Below are positions 1 through 9,379 of a stretch of DNA of 64,000 nt, in pieces. Each line of letters opens with the position of its first letter. Position 1 is the stretch's first letter. The stretch is from an uncultured Aquimarina sp. (GTDB lineage: Bacteria; Bacteroidota; Bacteroidia; Flavobacteriales; Flavobacteriaceae). The stretch spans positions 44,867 to 108,866 of the forward strand of contig CANMLL010000020.1 of NCBI GenBank assembly GCA_947498775.1, given 5' to 3'. The notes under the pieces were generated by a model that ran no database searches, had not been told where the DNA came from, and saw only the letters and a program-made list of their open reading frames with translations. Both the position numbers and the translations under genes were made by a program.

Positions 1-813
1 CAAGAAGTTCATTACTTAGAAGAGATTTTGACTAAGTTGGGATATAAAGTATATGTATCCACCTTTTTTGGGAAAGATACGCATGAGGCTGTAAAAGATT
101 TCCAGTCCAAAAATGGCTTGGTTGTAGACGGTATTGTTGGCCTCAAATCATGGTCAAAGCTTATAGAAGAAGAGAAAAATCTAATAGCATTTAATGATAA
201 ATTTTTATCAGAGCAGGACATAGAAGATTTTGCAAATCAGTTTGGATTAGAATTAGCTATGGTAAAAGCTGTCAATGAAGTAGAAAGTAGGGGCAAAGGT
301 TTTTTGGTGTATGGAAGACCAGTAATTTTATTTGAAGGACATATTTTCTGGAGAGAGCTTGAAAAACGAGGAGTGAATCCTTCTCAATATGTTTCTCAAC
401 ATACCAAAGATGTATTGTATAAGAAATGGACAAGAACACATTATAAAGGAGGGGTAAGAGAATATGATCGTCTCGAAAAAGCAGCAGGAATATCTGATCT
501 GCCAGCTTTTCATGAAGCAGCCTATTGTTCAGCTTCATGGGGAGCTTTCCAAATCATGGGATTTCATTATGATCATTTAGGATATGCTTCGATAGATCAT
601 TTTGTCTCAGAAATGTATGAACATGAGCGAGAGCACCTGAAAGCTTTTGGTAAATTTATTCAGAAAACCTCTTTTAAAGGGAAAAAATTGATCGATTGGA
701 TCAAAGAAAAAAATTGGGTTAGATTTGCCGAGGGTTATAATGGTCCGGGGTACAAAAAGAACAAATACGATATCAAATTGAAAAATGCCTATACTAAGTA
801 TAGTGATGCCTAA
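1..813 (+). CDS. N-acetylmuramidase-type peptidoglycan hydrolase, 5' end outside window
   Basis: The reading frame is open from base 1 and reads straight through the TTG at 28, so the true start lies before the window and 270 residues are visible. The first ~50 residues form a peptidoglycan-binding domain (PG_binding_1 pattern, with HEAVKDFQSKNGLVVDGIVG). The rest matches the N-acetylmuramidase (DUF3380) family, with the probable catalytic Glu in VNEVESRG and the family patterns ILFEGHIFW and SWGAFQIMG. It should cleave the glycan backbone of peptidoglycan. Such two-domain proteins are often phage or toxin-associated lysins, but nothing phage-like is visible here, so a cell-wall role is equally possible. 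Confidence 0.85.
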   Translation, partial: QEVHYLEEILTKLGYKVYVSTFFGKDTHEAVKDFQSKNGLVVDGIVGLKSWSKLIEEEKNLIAFNDKFLSEQDIEDFANQFGLELAMVKAVNEVESRGKGFLVYGRPVILFEGHIFWRELEKRGVNPSQYVSQHTKDVLYKKWTRTHYKGGVREYDRLEKAAGISDLPAFHEAAYCSASWGAFQIMGFHYDHLGYASIDHFVSEMYEHEREHLKAFGKFIQKTSFKGKKLIDWIKEKNWVRFAEGYNGPGYKKNKYDIKLKNAYTKYSDA

Positions 814-1259
814 TGTATTTTGTACTCCTTCAAAAGTTGCCTCCTATCGAAGTATGATTATTGATGGCAATAATCAACTTTGGGTGAGTACTGTAGAGAG
901 AGCAGTGTATTCTTTACAATCAAACCCCAAACCACTTATGACCGGAATGCCTGTTCTTACCGAGATTAATATTGATAATAAATCACATGCAATCGATCAA
1001 CAACTCGGTTTTCAGAAACCTCGCAAACCAGGTTGCATTTCAATTCGATTACCTACCCCGGAGATGATATTGAATATCAATACAAGATGTATGATCAGAA
1101 CATTTTTGAAGATGAAATTATCGAAATTCCATGGTCAGTAGTTTTATAATGCCTAAATCACATTCTTATTTTGATGAAATCAATAAGCTCTTGATCACGC
1201 AAATCCAAAAGCTTTACTGGAACGAGGTGCTCCAGAAATATAATTTGGATCACGAATAA
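814..1259 (+). pseudogene. Decayed remnant, possibly of a propeller/Y_Y_Y-type sensor regulator
   Basis: An open frame over 785-1141 overlaps the end of the hydrolase gene and has poor coding character. One frame contains DGNNQLWVST, like a two-component-regulator propeller repeat. Another frame, ending near 1146, contains YPGDDIEYQYKMYDQ, like the Y_Y_Y domain that follows such propellers. Finding both patterns in order but in different frames suggests a frameshifted and truncated gene. A 36-codon ORF (1149-1259, starting MPKSHSYFDEINK) follows and I do not recognise it. The domain matches are by eye and short, so the identity is tentative. Confidence 0.35.
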
Positions 1260-1287
1260 TAAAATTTGCTTTTATATTTTTATATCC

Positions 1288-1761
1288 ATGATTGATAACT
1301 TCGAAAATGAATTTTTTGGGATCGGTATCCAGAATGGAAAAACTCCAGAGAATCTCGGGGTTTTATGGCGTTCGGCCCAAAATATGGGGGCCAGTTTTAT
1401 TTTTACAATTGGCAACCGATATGCCAAACAAGCAAGTGATACTCACAATGCGGTAAAAGCAATGCCTTATTTTCATTATGATACGTTCGATGATTTTTAT
1501 CGTCATTTACCCAAAGGAGCCATGCTTGTCGGAGTCGAATTGGCACATGATGCAGAACCTCTTGAGACTTTTAAACATCCAAAACGATGTGTGTACCTTT
1601 TAGGTGCAGAGGATCACGGGTTATCAAAAAAAGCCATCGAAAAATCACAGTTCCTGGTAAAATTCAAATCAGAGTTAAGCATCAATGTAGCGGTAGCCGG
1701 AAGCATCATTATGTATGATCGCGGAATCGATAAACCCCGATTTATTAGGTCTCCTGATTAA
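1288..1761 (+). CDS. SpoU/TrmH-family RNA 2'-O-methyltransferase
   Basis: This 157-residue single-domain SPOUT methyltransferase should transfer a methyl group from S-adenosylmethionine to a ribose 2'-OH of tRNA or rRNA. The three family motifs are present: NLGVLWRSA (motif 1), YLLGAEDHGL (motif 2, part of the knotted SAM site) and SINVAVAGSIIMYDR (motif 3). There is no extra N-terminal substrate-binding domain, so it resembles the minimal TrmL-like type. The target nucleotide cannot be read from the sequence. It appears to be transcribed alone on the plus strand. Confidence 0.85.
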   Translation: MIDNFENEFFGIGIQNGKTPENLGVLWRSAQNMGASFIFTIGNRYAKQASDTHNAVKAMPYFHYDTFDDFYRHLPKGAMLVGVELAHDAEPLETFKHPKRCVYLLGAEDHGLSKKAIEKSQFLVKFKSELSINVAVAGSIIMYDRGIDKPRFIRSPD

Positions 1762-1848
1762 TTTTTCAGTGTTTCTAAGCTTTTAGATATAAATGGCAGA
1801 TAGGATTCTTCAATTTTTATACTACTTTTATGCTAACTACACTAATTT

Positions 1849-3192
1849 ATGTTTGAAACACTCGAAGGTCTTGTTGCAAGTTTTAGTTCCTGGGTATGGG
1901 ATTGGCCTTTGCTGGTACTGCTTATTGGTGGCGGTTTATTTTTTCTAATCTACTCGCGATTTACACCATATTTTTATTTTAAACATGCTATCGACGTTCT
2001 ACGAGGAAAGTATGATAACGAGAATGATCCTGGACAGTTAAGTCATTTTCAAGCATTATCTTCGGCAATTGCCGCAACAGTAGGGATGGGAAATATAAGT
2101 GGTGTAGCTGTTGCTATTGTAATGGGTGGCCCCGGTGCGGTCTTTTGGATGTGGATTAGCGCATTGATCGGTATGGCTACCAAATTTTATACCTGTTCAC
2201 TAGCGGTAATGTATCGTACCGAAGACGATAATGGCACCGTGCTTAGTGGACCAATGTATGTAATTACTAAAGGCTTAGGGGGGCACTGGAAACCATTGGC
2301 GATACTTTTTGCATTGGCAGGTTTGGTAGGTACGCTTCCTGCGTTTACCGCAAATCAGTTAACACAAACATTAATAGATGTTCTGGATTGGGATGATGAA
2401 TATAAATGGTACATAGGAATTGTTCTGGCCGGAATAGCTTCCATAGTTATTTTAGGTGGAATAAAAAGAATAGGTGTTGTAGCCAGCAGATTAGTGCCCT
2501 TTATGGTGGTGCTCTATTTTATTACCGTGATCACCGTTCTAATAGTTCAGATTGAAGTTGTTCCCGAGATGTTTATGCTGATTTTTTCGGATGCTTTTTC
2601 TGGCAAAGCCGCTGCGGGAGGGGCATTAGGATATCTAGTCAAAACAGGGATAAAAAGAGCTGCATTTTCTAATGAGGCAGGTATAGGAACCGCTCCAATG
2701 ATGCATGGAACTGCCAAAACCAATGAGCCTATACGAGAAGGATTAGTAGCAATGATAGGACCAGCTATTGATACATTGCTTGTTTGTACATTAACTGCTT
2801 TGGCAATACTTTCTACTGGAGTTTGGCGCCAAACCGATGATAATGGAATATCATTGACACTAGAAGCTTTTAATTCGGTTTTACCCTATGGACTAGGAGA
2901 TATAGTGGTAGTAATTATGGTATTGGTGTTTGCTTTTTCTACCTTGTTCTCTTATTCGTATTACGGAACCACTTGCTTGGGTTTTTTAACCAAACCCAAA
3001 TACGGTAAGTATTATAATTATATCTACATCTTGTCGATAGTAATAGCCGCTGTAGTAAAAATTGATTTTGCCATTAACCTTATTGACAGTGCGTTTGCCA
3101 TTATGGCGATTCCAACGGTTATTTCAGGATTACTATTAGCGCCAAAGGTAAATGCAAAAGCCAAGGCGTATTTTAAGGGCCTGAAAAGTTGA
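1849..3192 (+). CDS. Alanine/glycine:cation symporter (AGCS family)
   Basis: This 447-residue inner-membrane protein has about ten hydrophobic helices and carries the AGCS signature near residues 71-103 (SSAIAATVGMGNISGV followed by GGPGAVFWMW). A second conserved region, AAFSNEAGIGTAPMMHG, lies near residue 280. The family imports alanine or glycine with sodium or protons. It converges on the OmpA-type gene with a single base between the two stop codons and no terminator between them, so some transcript overlap is likely. Confidence 0.92.
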   Translation: MFETLEGLVASFSSWVWDWPLLVLLIGGGLFFLIYSRFTPYFYFKHAIDVLRGKYDNENDPGQLSHFQALSSAIAATVGMGNISGVAVAIVMGGPGAVFWMWISALIGMATKFYTCSLAVMYRTEDDNGTVLSGPMYVITKGLGGHWKPLAILFALAGLVGTLPAFTANQLTQTLIDVLDWDDEYKWYIGIVLAGIASIVILGGIKRIGVVASRLVPFMVVLYFITVITVLIVQIEVVPEMFMLIFSDAFSGKAAAGGALGYLVKTGIKRAAFSNEAGIGTAPMMHGTAKTNEPIREGLVAMIGPAIDTLLVCTLTALAILSTGVWRQTDDNGISLTLEAFNSVLPYGLGDIVVVIMVLVFAFSTLFSYSYYGTTCLGFLTKPKYGKYYNYIYILSIVIAAVVKIDFAINLIDSAFAIMAIPTVISGLLLAPKVNAKAKAYFKGLKS

Positions 3193-3193
3193 T

Positions 3194-5209
3194 TTATTCC
3201 CATACAATAAATTCACTTCTTCTGTTTTCCTGGTGTTCCTCTTCAGTACAAGGGACATCGTCTGTGCATTTATTTAATAATCTTCTCTCTCCATAGGCTT
3301 TACCTCGTATTCTTCGCCAATAAACACCACCTTCTTCTACTAGATATTTTACGGTAGCCCGCATCCTTTTTACACTCAACCTTTTATTATACCAAAAACT
3401 AGATCTACTATCGGTATGCGAGCGCACTTCAATGTTTAATTCAGGGTATTTTTGCATAGCCGAAATGATCTTTTGTAATTCTACTTCAGCTTTAGGAGTG
3501 ATAATAGAGTCATTTAGAGCGAAATAAATAGGCTCTAATTGCAGGGTTTTTGAAAGATCATCTCCAATGTTAACCTCTACAGAGGTTAATAATATATTGT
3601 CTGAGTTTAATGGAGTCAGCGGGATCGATATTTCATTTACAAATTCGAAACTATCATCAGTATTTAGTGATATTTCCCTTGGATTAAATTGATCCAAAGA
3701 TGTTCTCATTAGATATCCTTTAGAACAGTCTACGTCAAATTTATACTCCCCCAGGCTGTTAGATGTTGTTTGGGCTACTATGTTTTCTTCAAGGTCTAGC
3801 AGGGTGATATTGGTATTAGGTAGACTTTGATTGTTTTCATTATTAGAAATAATACCTTCGATATACTGTTTACATGAAATAATTAAATCTTTTGTTTGTT
3901 TAATACCATAAATGTCATCGTTTCCTTTTCCTCCTTTTCTATTGCTTGCAAAGTACCCAATTTTGGTTTCTTCATTAATTACAAAAGTAAAATCATCTTT
4001 GGGGCTATTAATTGGTTTACCAACATTAAAAGCTTTAGAAAACCCTGATTCTGATGGCATGCTTATAAAAACATCGAGCCCTCCCAAACCAACATGGCCA
4101 TCGCTAGAGAAATAGAGTTCTCCATTATTACTTATATACGGGAACGTTTCTCGACCTTCGGTATTAATGTTTTCTCCCAAATTTTTTGGGACACCGTATT
4201 CACCATTAGGCAATATATCTACAACGTAAAGATCAGATTTGCCTAGTGCTCCTGGCATATCGCTTGCAAAATAAAGCTTTTTCCCATCCAAACTAACCGA
4301 AGGATGTGATACCGAATAATTGTTGCTGGAAAAAGGTAGTTCTTCAATATCGGTCCATATTCCTTCCTTCAATTTGGCTTTGTATAATTTCAGAAGAACA
4401 ACACCTTTTTTACTAGTTTCTAATTTGTTATTTATATAATTGTTTCTAGAGAAATATACTGTTTGTCCATCTGCACTGAAACTGGTAGAGGATTCGTGAA
4501 ATTTGCTGTTGATTTTACCTTTTAATTTTATAGGTTCTTCTAGACTGATATTATCCTCCTTAATATTGGAAGAATACAGATCTAAAAAAGGCATTTTATT
4601 CCATCCATGAACCTTAGAATTTATAGATTCTTTGCCTCTTGAAGATGCAAAAACAATTTGATTTTGATTATTAAAACTTGGGGCATATTCAGAATTTTTT
4701 GAGTTTATATTGAGTGTAAAAAGATCAAATCTTCCAGATTGTATTTCGATAAAACTTAAATAATCTCTTTTGTTAACAAAAGAGGTAGCTCGTTTGTCAT
4801 TTCCGGTAATGTTATAGAACTGATCCATGATTTCATCGGCCCTATCATAGCGCTCTACGCTTTTTAACCCTTGAGCATATTTGAACATATACTCGGGAGG
4901 TAAGTTTTGAGGATATTCCTGGATTAACTTTTCATACCACTCTACAGAAGATTCCAACTCTCCTGTAAGATAAAATGAATCGGCTAATTTTTGATATAAA
5001 CCCGGAGAGGAGTAGCCCTTTTGAGCTACATCAAGATAAATTGCTCTTGCATCGATATAAGCAAACGATTTAAACTTTTCATCTGCTTTGGTCAATTGCT
5101 TATTGAAATCTTGTGCTACGAGGCCAAATGATAAAAAAAGAAATATAGAAAATAGAACGAAATTATTTCTTGTAAATCGGTAGTAGGTATATGATAAATA
5201 GTTTTTCAA
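3194..5209 (-). CDS. OmpA-family protein with TPR, PD40 propeller and CarboxypepD-reg domains (PorE-like)
   Basis: The 671-residue protein has an N-terminal signal/anchor ending near VAQDFN. Predicted order: a TPR-like region (about 35-140), a WD40/PD40 propeller (about 165-430, with repeats such as YFSRNN, YFASDM and YFSSDG), a carboxypeptidase-regulatory-like fold (about 440-540), and a C-terminal OmpA peptidoglycan-binding domain with NIEVRSHTDSR. This order matches PorE, the periplasmic type IX secretion component that anchors to peptidoglycan. The usual PorP/SprF partner gene is not adjacent, so it may be PorE itself or one of the many paralogues. Confidence 0.8.
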   Translation of the reverse strand: MKNYLSYTYYRFTRNNFVLFSIFLFLSFGLVAQDFNKQLTKADEKFKSFAYIDARAIYLDVAQKGYSSPGLYQKLADSFYLTGELESSVEWYEKLIQEYPQNLPPEYMFKYAQGLKSVERYDRADEIMDQFYNITGNDKRATSFVNKRDYLSFIEIQSGRFDLFTLNINSKNSEYAPSFNNQNQIVFASSRGKESINSKVHGWNKMPFLDLYSSNIKEDNISLEEPIKLKGKINSKFHESSTSFSADGQTVYFSRNNYINNKLETSKKGVVLLKLYKAKLKEGIWTDIEELPFSSNNYSVSHPSVSLDGKKLYFASDMPGALGKSDLYVVDILPNGEYGVPKNLGENINTEGRETFPYISNNGELYFSSDGHVGLGGLDVFISMPSESGFSKAFNVGKPINSPKDDFTFVINEETKIGYFASNRKGGKGNDDIYGIKQTKDLIISCKQYIEGIISNNENNQSLPNTNITLLDLEENIVAQTTSNSLGEYKFDVDCSKGYLMRTSLDQFNPREISLNTDDSFEFVNEISIPLTPLNSDNILLTSVEVNIGDDLSKTLQLEPIYFALNDSIITPKAEVELQKIISAMQKYPELNIEVRSHTDSRSSFWYNKRLSVKRMRATVKYLVEEGGVYWRRIRGKAYGERRLLNKCTDDVPCTEEEHQENRRSEFIVWE

Positions 5210-5394
5210 AACATCCCGTATTTAAATAATTAAATTGTTTCCACGGGGTTTTTGAAAACTTATCGAAACTAAATTTAAAAAAAAATCTAAATAAAAAGTT
5301 AATCCCTCTAAGATTATTTGCTAATCACTTTTCTATCAGTACTCATAATGAGCAATAATTCATGCAAGAATTATTTTCTAAATTAATATTCGTC

Positions 5395-5402
5395 TACCTT
5401 TG
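5395..5402 (+). promoter_or_regulatory. -7 box of the era promoter
   Basis: TACCTTTG fits the Bacteroidota -7 consensus TAnnTTTG and lies 17 bases before the era ATG, implying a very short leader. No clean TTTG is visible at the usual upstream spacing. Confidence 0.5.
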
Positions 5403-5419
5403 CACCAAAATAGGGTTAT

Positions 5420-6301
5420 ATGACGCATAAAGCAGGTTTTGTAAATATTATTGGGAATCCCAACGTAGGTAAGTCAACGCTTATGAACGCTTTTATTGGC
5501 GAGAAGTTATCGATTATTACTTCTAAAGCGCAGACTACAAGACATAGGATTCTGGGTATTGTGAATGGAGATGAGTTTCAGGTAATTTTATCAGATACTC
5601 CTGGTATTATAAAACCAGCATATGAGTTACAAGAATCCATGATGGATTTTGTAAAGTCTGCTTTTGAAGATGCTGATGTTCTTATTTATATGGTCGAAAT
5701 AGGTGAAAAAGAACTCAAGGATGAAGCATTTTTCAAAAAGATTACCGCAGCCAAAATACCAATACTTCTCCTAATTAATAAAATAGATCAATCCAATCAA
5801 GAAGAATTAGAAGAACAAGTACAATTTTGGTCAAAAAAAGTGCCTAATGCCGAAATTTATCCTATATCCGCTCTTAAAAATTTTAATATAAAAGAGGTAT
5901 TTGATCGTTTGGTAACACTTTTACCAGAATCACCGGCTTTCTATCCAAAGGATCAATTAACCGATAAACCTGAACGATTTTTTGTAAATGAGGCCATACG
6001 TGAAAAGATATTGATGCATTACAAAAAGGAGATTCCGTATGCTGTAGAGGTTGAAACCGAAGAGTTTATTGAAGATGAAACTATTATTAGAATCCGTTCT
6101 GTAATTATGGTAGAAAGAGATTCTCAAAAAGGAATTATTATAGGACATAAAGGATCAGCATTAAAAAGAGTTGGAGTAGAGGCACGAAAAGAGTTGGAAA
6201 AATTCTTTGGGAAAAAGATACATATAGAACTGTATGTGAAAATCAACAAAAATTGGCGTAGTAATCAACGTCAATTAAAGCGATTTGGATATAATAAATG
6301 A
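5420..6301 (+). CDS. era: GTPase Era
   Basis: This 293-residue GTPase assists maturation of the 30S subunit and the 16S rRNA 3' end. G1 GNPNVGKS is at residues 12-19, G3 DTPG at 59-62 and G4 NKID at 120-123. The C-terminal KH domain (about 195-285) contains the RNA-binding loop IGHKGSALKRVG. Length and layout are normal for the family. The related GTPase gene der follows in the same direction after a 458-base gap holding its own promoter, so the two are probably separate transcripts. Confidence 0.97.
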   Translation: MTHKAGFVNIIGNPNVGKSTLMNAFIGEKLSIITSKAQTTRHRILGIVNGDEFQVILSDTPGIIKPAYELQESMMDFVKSAFEDADVLIYMVEIGEKELKDEAFFKKITAAKIPILLLINKIDQSNQEELEEQVQFWSKKVPNAEIYPISALKNFNIKEVFDRLVTLLPESPAFYPKDQLTDKPERFFVNEAIREKILMHYKKEIPYAVEVETEEFIEDETIIRIRSVIMVERDSQKGIIIGHKGSALKRVGVEARKELEKFFGKKIHIELYVKINKNWRSNQRQLKRFGYNK

Positions 6302-6398
6302 TTCTTTTTTTAAGATTCTTGCTCTATGTAAAAACTGTTAAAACACTTCCATAAAAACTTTGTTGTTTTACAGTAACCTAGTTAGTATGAATACTTGG

Positions 6399-6487
6399 TA
6401 TCTTTGATATAAGTAATTATTTCACTGACTGACTATCAATTATGAAAAGTTCCTGAGGTCTTAAATGTTTGGCCTTAGGACTTTTTG
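6399..6487 (+). ncRNA. Candidate small transcript: promoter-like box followed by hairpin terminator
   Basis: TATCTTTG at 6399-6406 matches the -7 consensus. A hairpin follows with stem 6451-6460/6471-6480 (10 pairs, two of them G-U), a 10-base loop and a T-run at 6482-6486. Together they would give a transcript of about 75 bases between era and der. No TTTG lies at the right upstream distance, so the promoter is weakly supported. The hairpin alone could be a late terminator for era. Confidence 0.3.
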
Positions 6488-6554
6488 TTTTTCGGCTATT
6501 TTGATCTTATATTAATATTACATCCTATAGAGTTATAATTATCATCATTAAAAC

Positions 6555-6625
6555 CTTCACTGTGAGCAGAGTCAGAAAGAAAGACAATCTTGACTAGCTT
6601 GCACTCAGTAAAGTCGAAGTCTTCG
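6555..6625. repeat. Copies of the CTGAGnnnAGTCGAAG dispersed repeat between era and der
   Basis: CTTCACTGTGAGCAGAGTC (from about 6556) and GCACTCAGTAAAGTCGAAGT (6601-6620) are degenerate copies of the short palindromic repeat also seen at 25251, 37352, 38645 and 61518. The rest of the era-der gap shows no ORF. Confidence 0.5.
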
Positions 6626-6727
6626 ATATGGTGACAGAAAATCCAAAATCTTATGCTTTAAATAGATACAGATAAGAAATATACTATAATCAAATACACA
6701 TTTATAGTATGGGTTAAATAAAAAGCC

Positions 6728-6735
6728 TAATTTTG
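6728..6735 (+). promoter_or_regulatory. -7 box of the der promoter
   Basis: TAATTTTG matches TAnnTTTG and ends 24 bases before the der ATG. A partial TTTA lies 23 bases upstream at 6701-6704. Confidence 0.5.
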
Positions 6736-6759
6736 CAAAAATTTTAGAACAAGATTTCG

Positions 6760-8067
6760 ATGAGCAGTATAGTGGCAATTGTAGGGCGACCTAATGTAGG
6801 AAAATCAACTTTCTTTAATCGTTTGATTCAAAGACGAGAAGCTATCGTAGATGCCGTAAGCGGTGTTACACGGGATCGCCATTATGGAAAAAGCGATTGG
6901 AACGGGGTAGAGTTCTCCTTGATCGATACTGGAGGGTATGTGGTAGGAAGCGATGATATTTTTGAAGCTGAAATCGATAAACAGGTAGAATTGGCTATAG
7001 ATGAAGCCGATGCCATCATTTTTATGGTCGACGTAGAATCAGGAATAACCGGAATGGATGAAGATGTAGCCAACTTGCTTCGTAAAGTTGATAAACCGGT
7101 ATTTTTAGTGGTAAATAAGGTTGATAATGCCAAGAGAGATGCAGATGCGGTCGAATTTTATAATTTGGGCCTTGGTGAGTATTATACTATTGCCAGTATT
7201 AATGGGAGCGGTACAGGTGAACTTTTGGATGCGCTCGTAAAAGAATTACCAGAGAAGGAAGAAAAAGAAGAAGATGAATTACCCCGATTTACCGTAGTAG
7301 GAAGACCCAATGCCGGAAAATCATCATTTATTAATGCATTAATTGGCGAAGAGCGTTATATCGTAACCGATATTGCTGGAACCACGCGTGATGCCATCGA
7401 TACAAAGTATAACCGTTTTGGTTTTGAATTTAATCTGGTGGATACCGCCGGGATACGTCGTAAATCTAAAGTAAAAGAAGATCTAGAATTCTACTCGGTA
7501 ATGCGATCCGTGCGTGCGATCGAACATTGTGATGTCTGTTTGTTGGTGTTGGATGCCACAAGAGGATTTGATGGACAGGTACAGAATATATTTTGGCTGG
7601 CAGAACGCAATCGCAAGGGGATCGTAATCCTGGTAAACAAATGGGATCTTATTGAAAATAAAGAGAGTAACACCCTCAAGGATTTCGAAAAATATATCCG
7701 CAAAGAAATAGAACCCTTTACCGATGTGCCTATTGTATTTATTTCGACACTGACCAAACAACGAATCTTTAAAGCGATTGAAACTGCTGTTGAGGTGTAT
7801 AAAAACAGATCCAAAAAGATCAAAACCAGTGAGCTTAATGATACACTATTGCCAATTATAGAGCACAATCCACCACCGGCTTATAAAGGCAAGTATGTAA
7901 AAATAAAATACATCACACAGTTGCCTACACCACAACCACAGTTTGCATTTTTCTGTAACCTGCCACAGTATATCAGGGACCCGTATAAACGCTTTATCGA
8001 AAATCAGCTACGTAAAGAATTTGATTTTCATGGGGTGCCGATCTCGGTGTATTTTAGGAAGAAGTAG
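6760..8067 (+). CDS. der: Ribosome-biogenesis GTPase Der (EngA)
   Basis: The 435-residue protein has the family's tandem G domains. The first P-loop is GRPNVGKS (residues 9-16) with DTGG and NKVD. The second is GRPNAGKS (about 182) with DTAG and NKWD. A C-terminal KH-like domain follows (about 355-435, with YIRDPYKRFIENQLR). It acts in 50S subunit assembly. The gene converges on an acetyltransferase gene 23 bases away. Confidence 0.97.
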   Translation: MSSIVAIVGRPNVGKSTFFNRLIQRREAIVDAVSGVTRDRHYGKSDWNGVEFSLIDTGGYVVGSDDIFEAEIDKQVELAIDEADAIIFMVDVESGITGMDEDVANLLRKVDKPVFLVVNKVDNAKRDADAVEFYNLGLGEYYTIASINGSGTGELLDALVKELPEKEEKEEDELPRFTVVGRPNAGKSSFINALIGEERYIVTDIAGTTRDAIDTKYNRFGFEFNLVDTAGIRRKSKVKEDLEFYSVMRSVRAIEHCDVCLLVLDATRGFDGQVQNIFWLAERNRKGIVILVNKWDLIENKESNTLKDFEKYIRKEIEPFTDVPIVFISTLTKQRIFKAIETAVEVYKNRSKKIKTSELNDTLLPIIEHNPPPAYKGKYVKIKYITQLPTPQPQFAFFCNLPQYIRDPYKRFIENQLRKEFDFHGVPISVYFRKK

Positions 8068-8090
8068 GGTTTTTTCCTTCGACTATACTA

Positions 8091-8558
8091 TTAGATTAGC
8101 TTTTTCAAAAATATCACCTTGTCATCGCCTCTAGCATAAAATTCTCTGATGATAGCTTCTTGAGTATAATTGCAGTTGTAATAGAATTCTCTGGTTAGTT
8201 TATATTCTAGAGTTCCTGAGGTTTCTACAATTAGAATTCTATTTCCTTTCTCTCTTAGCAAATTCTCTATGTAATTCATCATTTCTTTGCCTATTCCTTG
8301 GCCTTGTAAGTTCTTTTGAACTGCAATTGCATAAAGATTGTAAGTTCCTTCTGTGAGTCTTTCAGGAGCACAATAGCCCATAGATATTGGTGTTCCATTA
8401 TCTATTGTTGTAAACCAAATATCTTTTGAAGAAGGGTTTGTTAAATAATCGGATATCATGTCATCCAACAATTCGGACGGGAATAATCCACTTGAGTCTA
8501 GGACTAATTTCAGAGATTCTATATCTTTTCTTTCGACTTTTCTAATTTTTCTTTTCAT
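8091..8558 (-). CDS. GNAT-family N-acetyltransferase
   Basis: This 155-residue protein has the GNAT fold. Motif A, AVQKNLQGQGIGKEMM, is the pyrophosphate loop that binds acetyl-CoA and lies near residue 90. The C-terminal half has the usual motif B pattern around EFYYNCNYTQEA. The substrate cannot be predicted. On the minus strand a TACCTTTG box sits about 17 bases before the ATG, so it probably has its own promoter. Confidence 0.85.
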   Translation of the reverse strand: MKRKIRKVERKDIESLKLVLDSSGLFPSELLDDMISDYLTNPSSKDIWFTTIDNGTPISMGYCAPERLTEGTYNLYAIAVQKNLQGQGIGKEMMNYIENLLREKGNRILIVETSGTLEYKLTREFYYNCNYTQEAIIREFYARGDDKVIFLKKLI

Positions 8559-8574
8559 TCTTAAAATTTGAGAA

Positions 8575-8582
8575 CAAAGGTA
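8575..8582 (-). promoter_or_regulatory. -7 box upstream of the GNAT gene
   Basis: TACCTTTG on the minus strand lies 16-17 bases before the ATG. No clear TTTG is seen upstream. Confidence 0.4.
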
Positions 8583-8597
8583 TCACCATAAAGTTTT

Positions 8598-9311
8598 TTA
8601 AAATTGTAAGGTTCTGCTATTATATACTTTTGATGGGTTAATCCCCAATATATTCTTAAATGCATTACTCAAGTGGGCTTGGTCAAAGAAACCGCTTTGA
8701 GATGAGGCCTCGGTTAAATTTATTCCTTCATTTAATACAAGATGGATCGCTTTTTTTAATTTACTCCAAACAAAGTATTTTTTTATAGAAATTCCTATAC
8801 TCTCTTTAAACAAATGTGATAATCTACTTTCAGAGAGAAACACTTTTGAAGTCAATGAAGCAATCATAGTATCATATTCTAAATCTTCATTTTCAAGAAT
8901 TTTAATACATTTTTGGATCCTTTGATCTTCAATCTGCTTTAAATCTCTACTGGCTGCAAATAGTTCTATTTTCTTGAACAATTGAGAATTTTGAGTGTCA
9001 TTTTTGTTGATAAACAAACCATTAACCAGTTGAATTCCAAGCTGATTTAAAAAGGCGCTCAATAATTTATTATGGCTTTCTATCATTAATAGTTTTGCAG
9101 TACAATTTAGAGAAACTATTTCATGCTTTATGTTGGAATCAATGATTGCGAAAACTACATTTTCTTTTTTTTGATTGCTGGTTTTTAACGAAAAACTTCC
9201 GTTTAATGCAATAATGATTTCGACAACAGGGTGTGAATGATTATCCGAATTCAAATCAGCGATTTCGAATTTATAGGTTCCCTTTTTTATGTTGAAATCT
9301 AATACTTTCAT
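8598..9311 (-). CDS. AraC-family transcriptional regulator
   Basis: The 237-residue protein has a cupin-like N-terminal sensing half with HSHPVVEIIIALNGSF and a C-terminal AraC DNA-binding domain (about 140-235). Two helix-turn-helix units are readable: VFLSESRLSHLFKESIGIS, then LTEASSQSGFFDQAHLSNAF with the closing GINPSKVYN. The ligand and target genes are unknown. The acetyltransferase downstream seems to have its own promoter box. Confidence 0.88.
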   Translation of the reverse strand: MKVLDFNIKKGTYKFEIADLNSDNHSHPVVEIIIALNGSFSLKTSNQKKENVVFAIIDSNIKHEIVSLNCTAKLLMIESHNKLLSAFLNQLGIQLVNGLFINKNDTQNSQLFKKIELFAASRDLKQIEDQRIQKCIKILENEDLEYDTMIASLTSKVFLSESRLSHLFKESIGISIKKYFVWSKLKKAIHLVLNEGINLTEASSQSGFFDQAHLSNAFKNILGINPSKVYNSRTLQF

Positions 9312-9379
9312 TATGATCTTTGTACTTCATTTAAATGGCCAAAATTGAATAGAAAGGAACTAACTAACCGCTACTGAAT

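Noticed and set aside
272..538. Minus-strand open frame opposite the peptidoglycan hydrolase
   Set aside because: It lies wholly within a gene with clear domains on the other strand and has no recognisable protein pattern.
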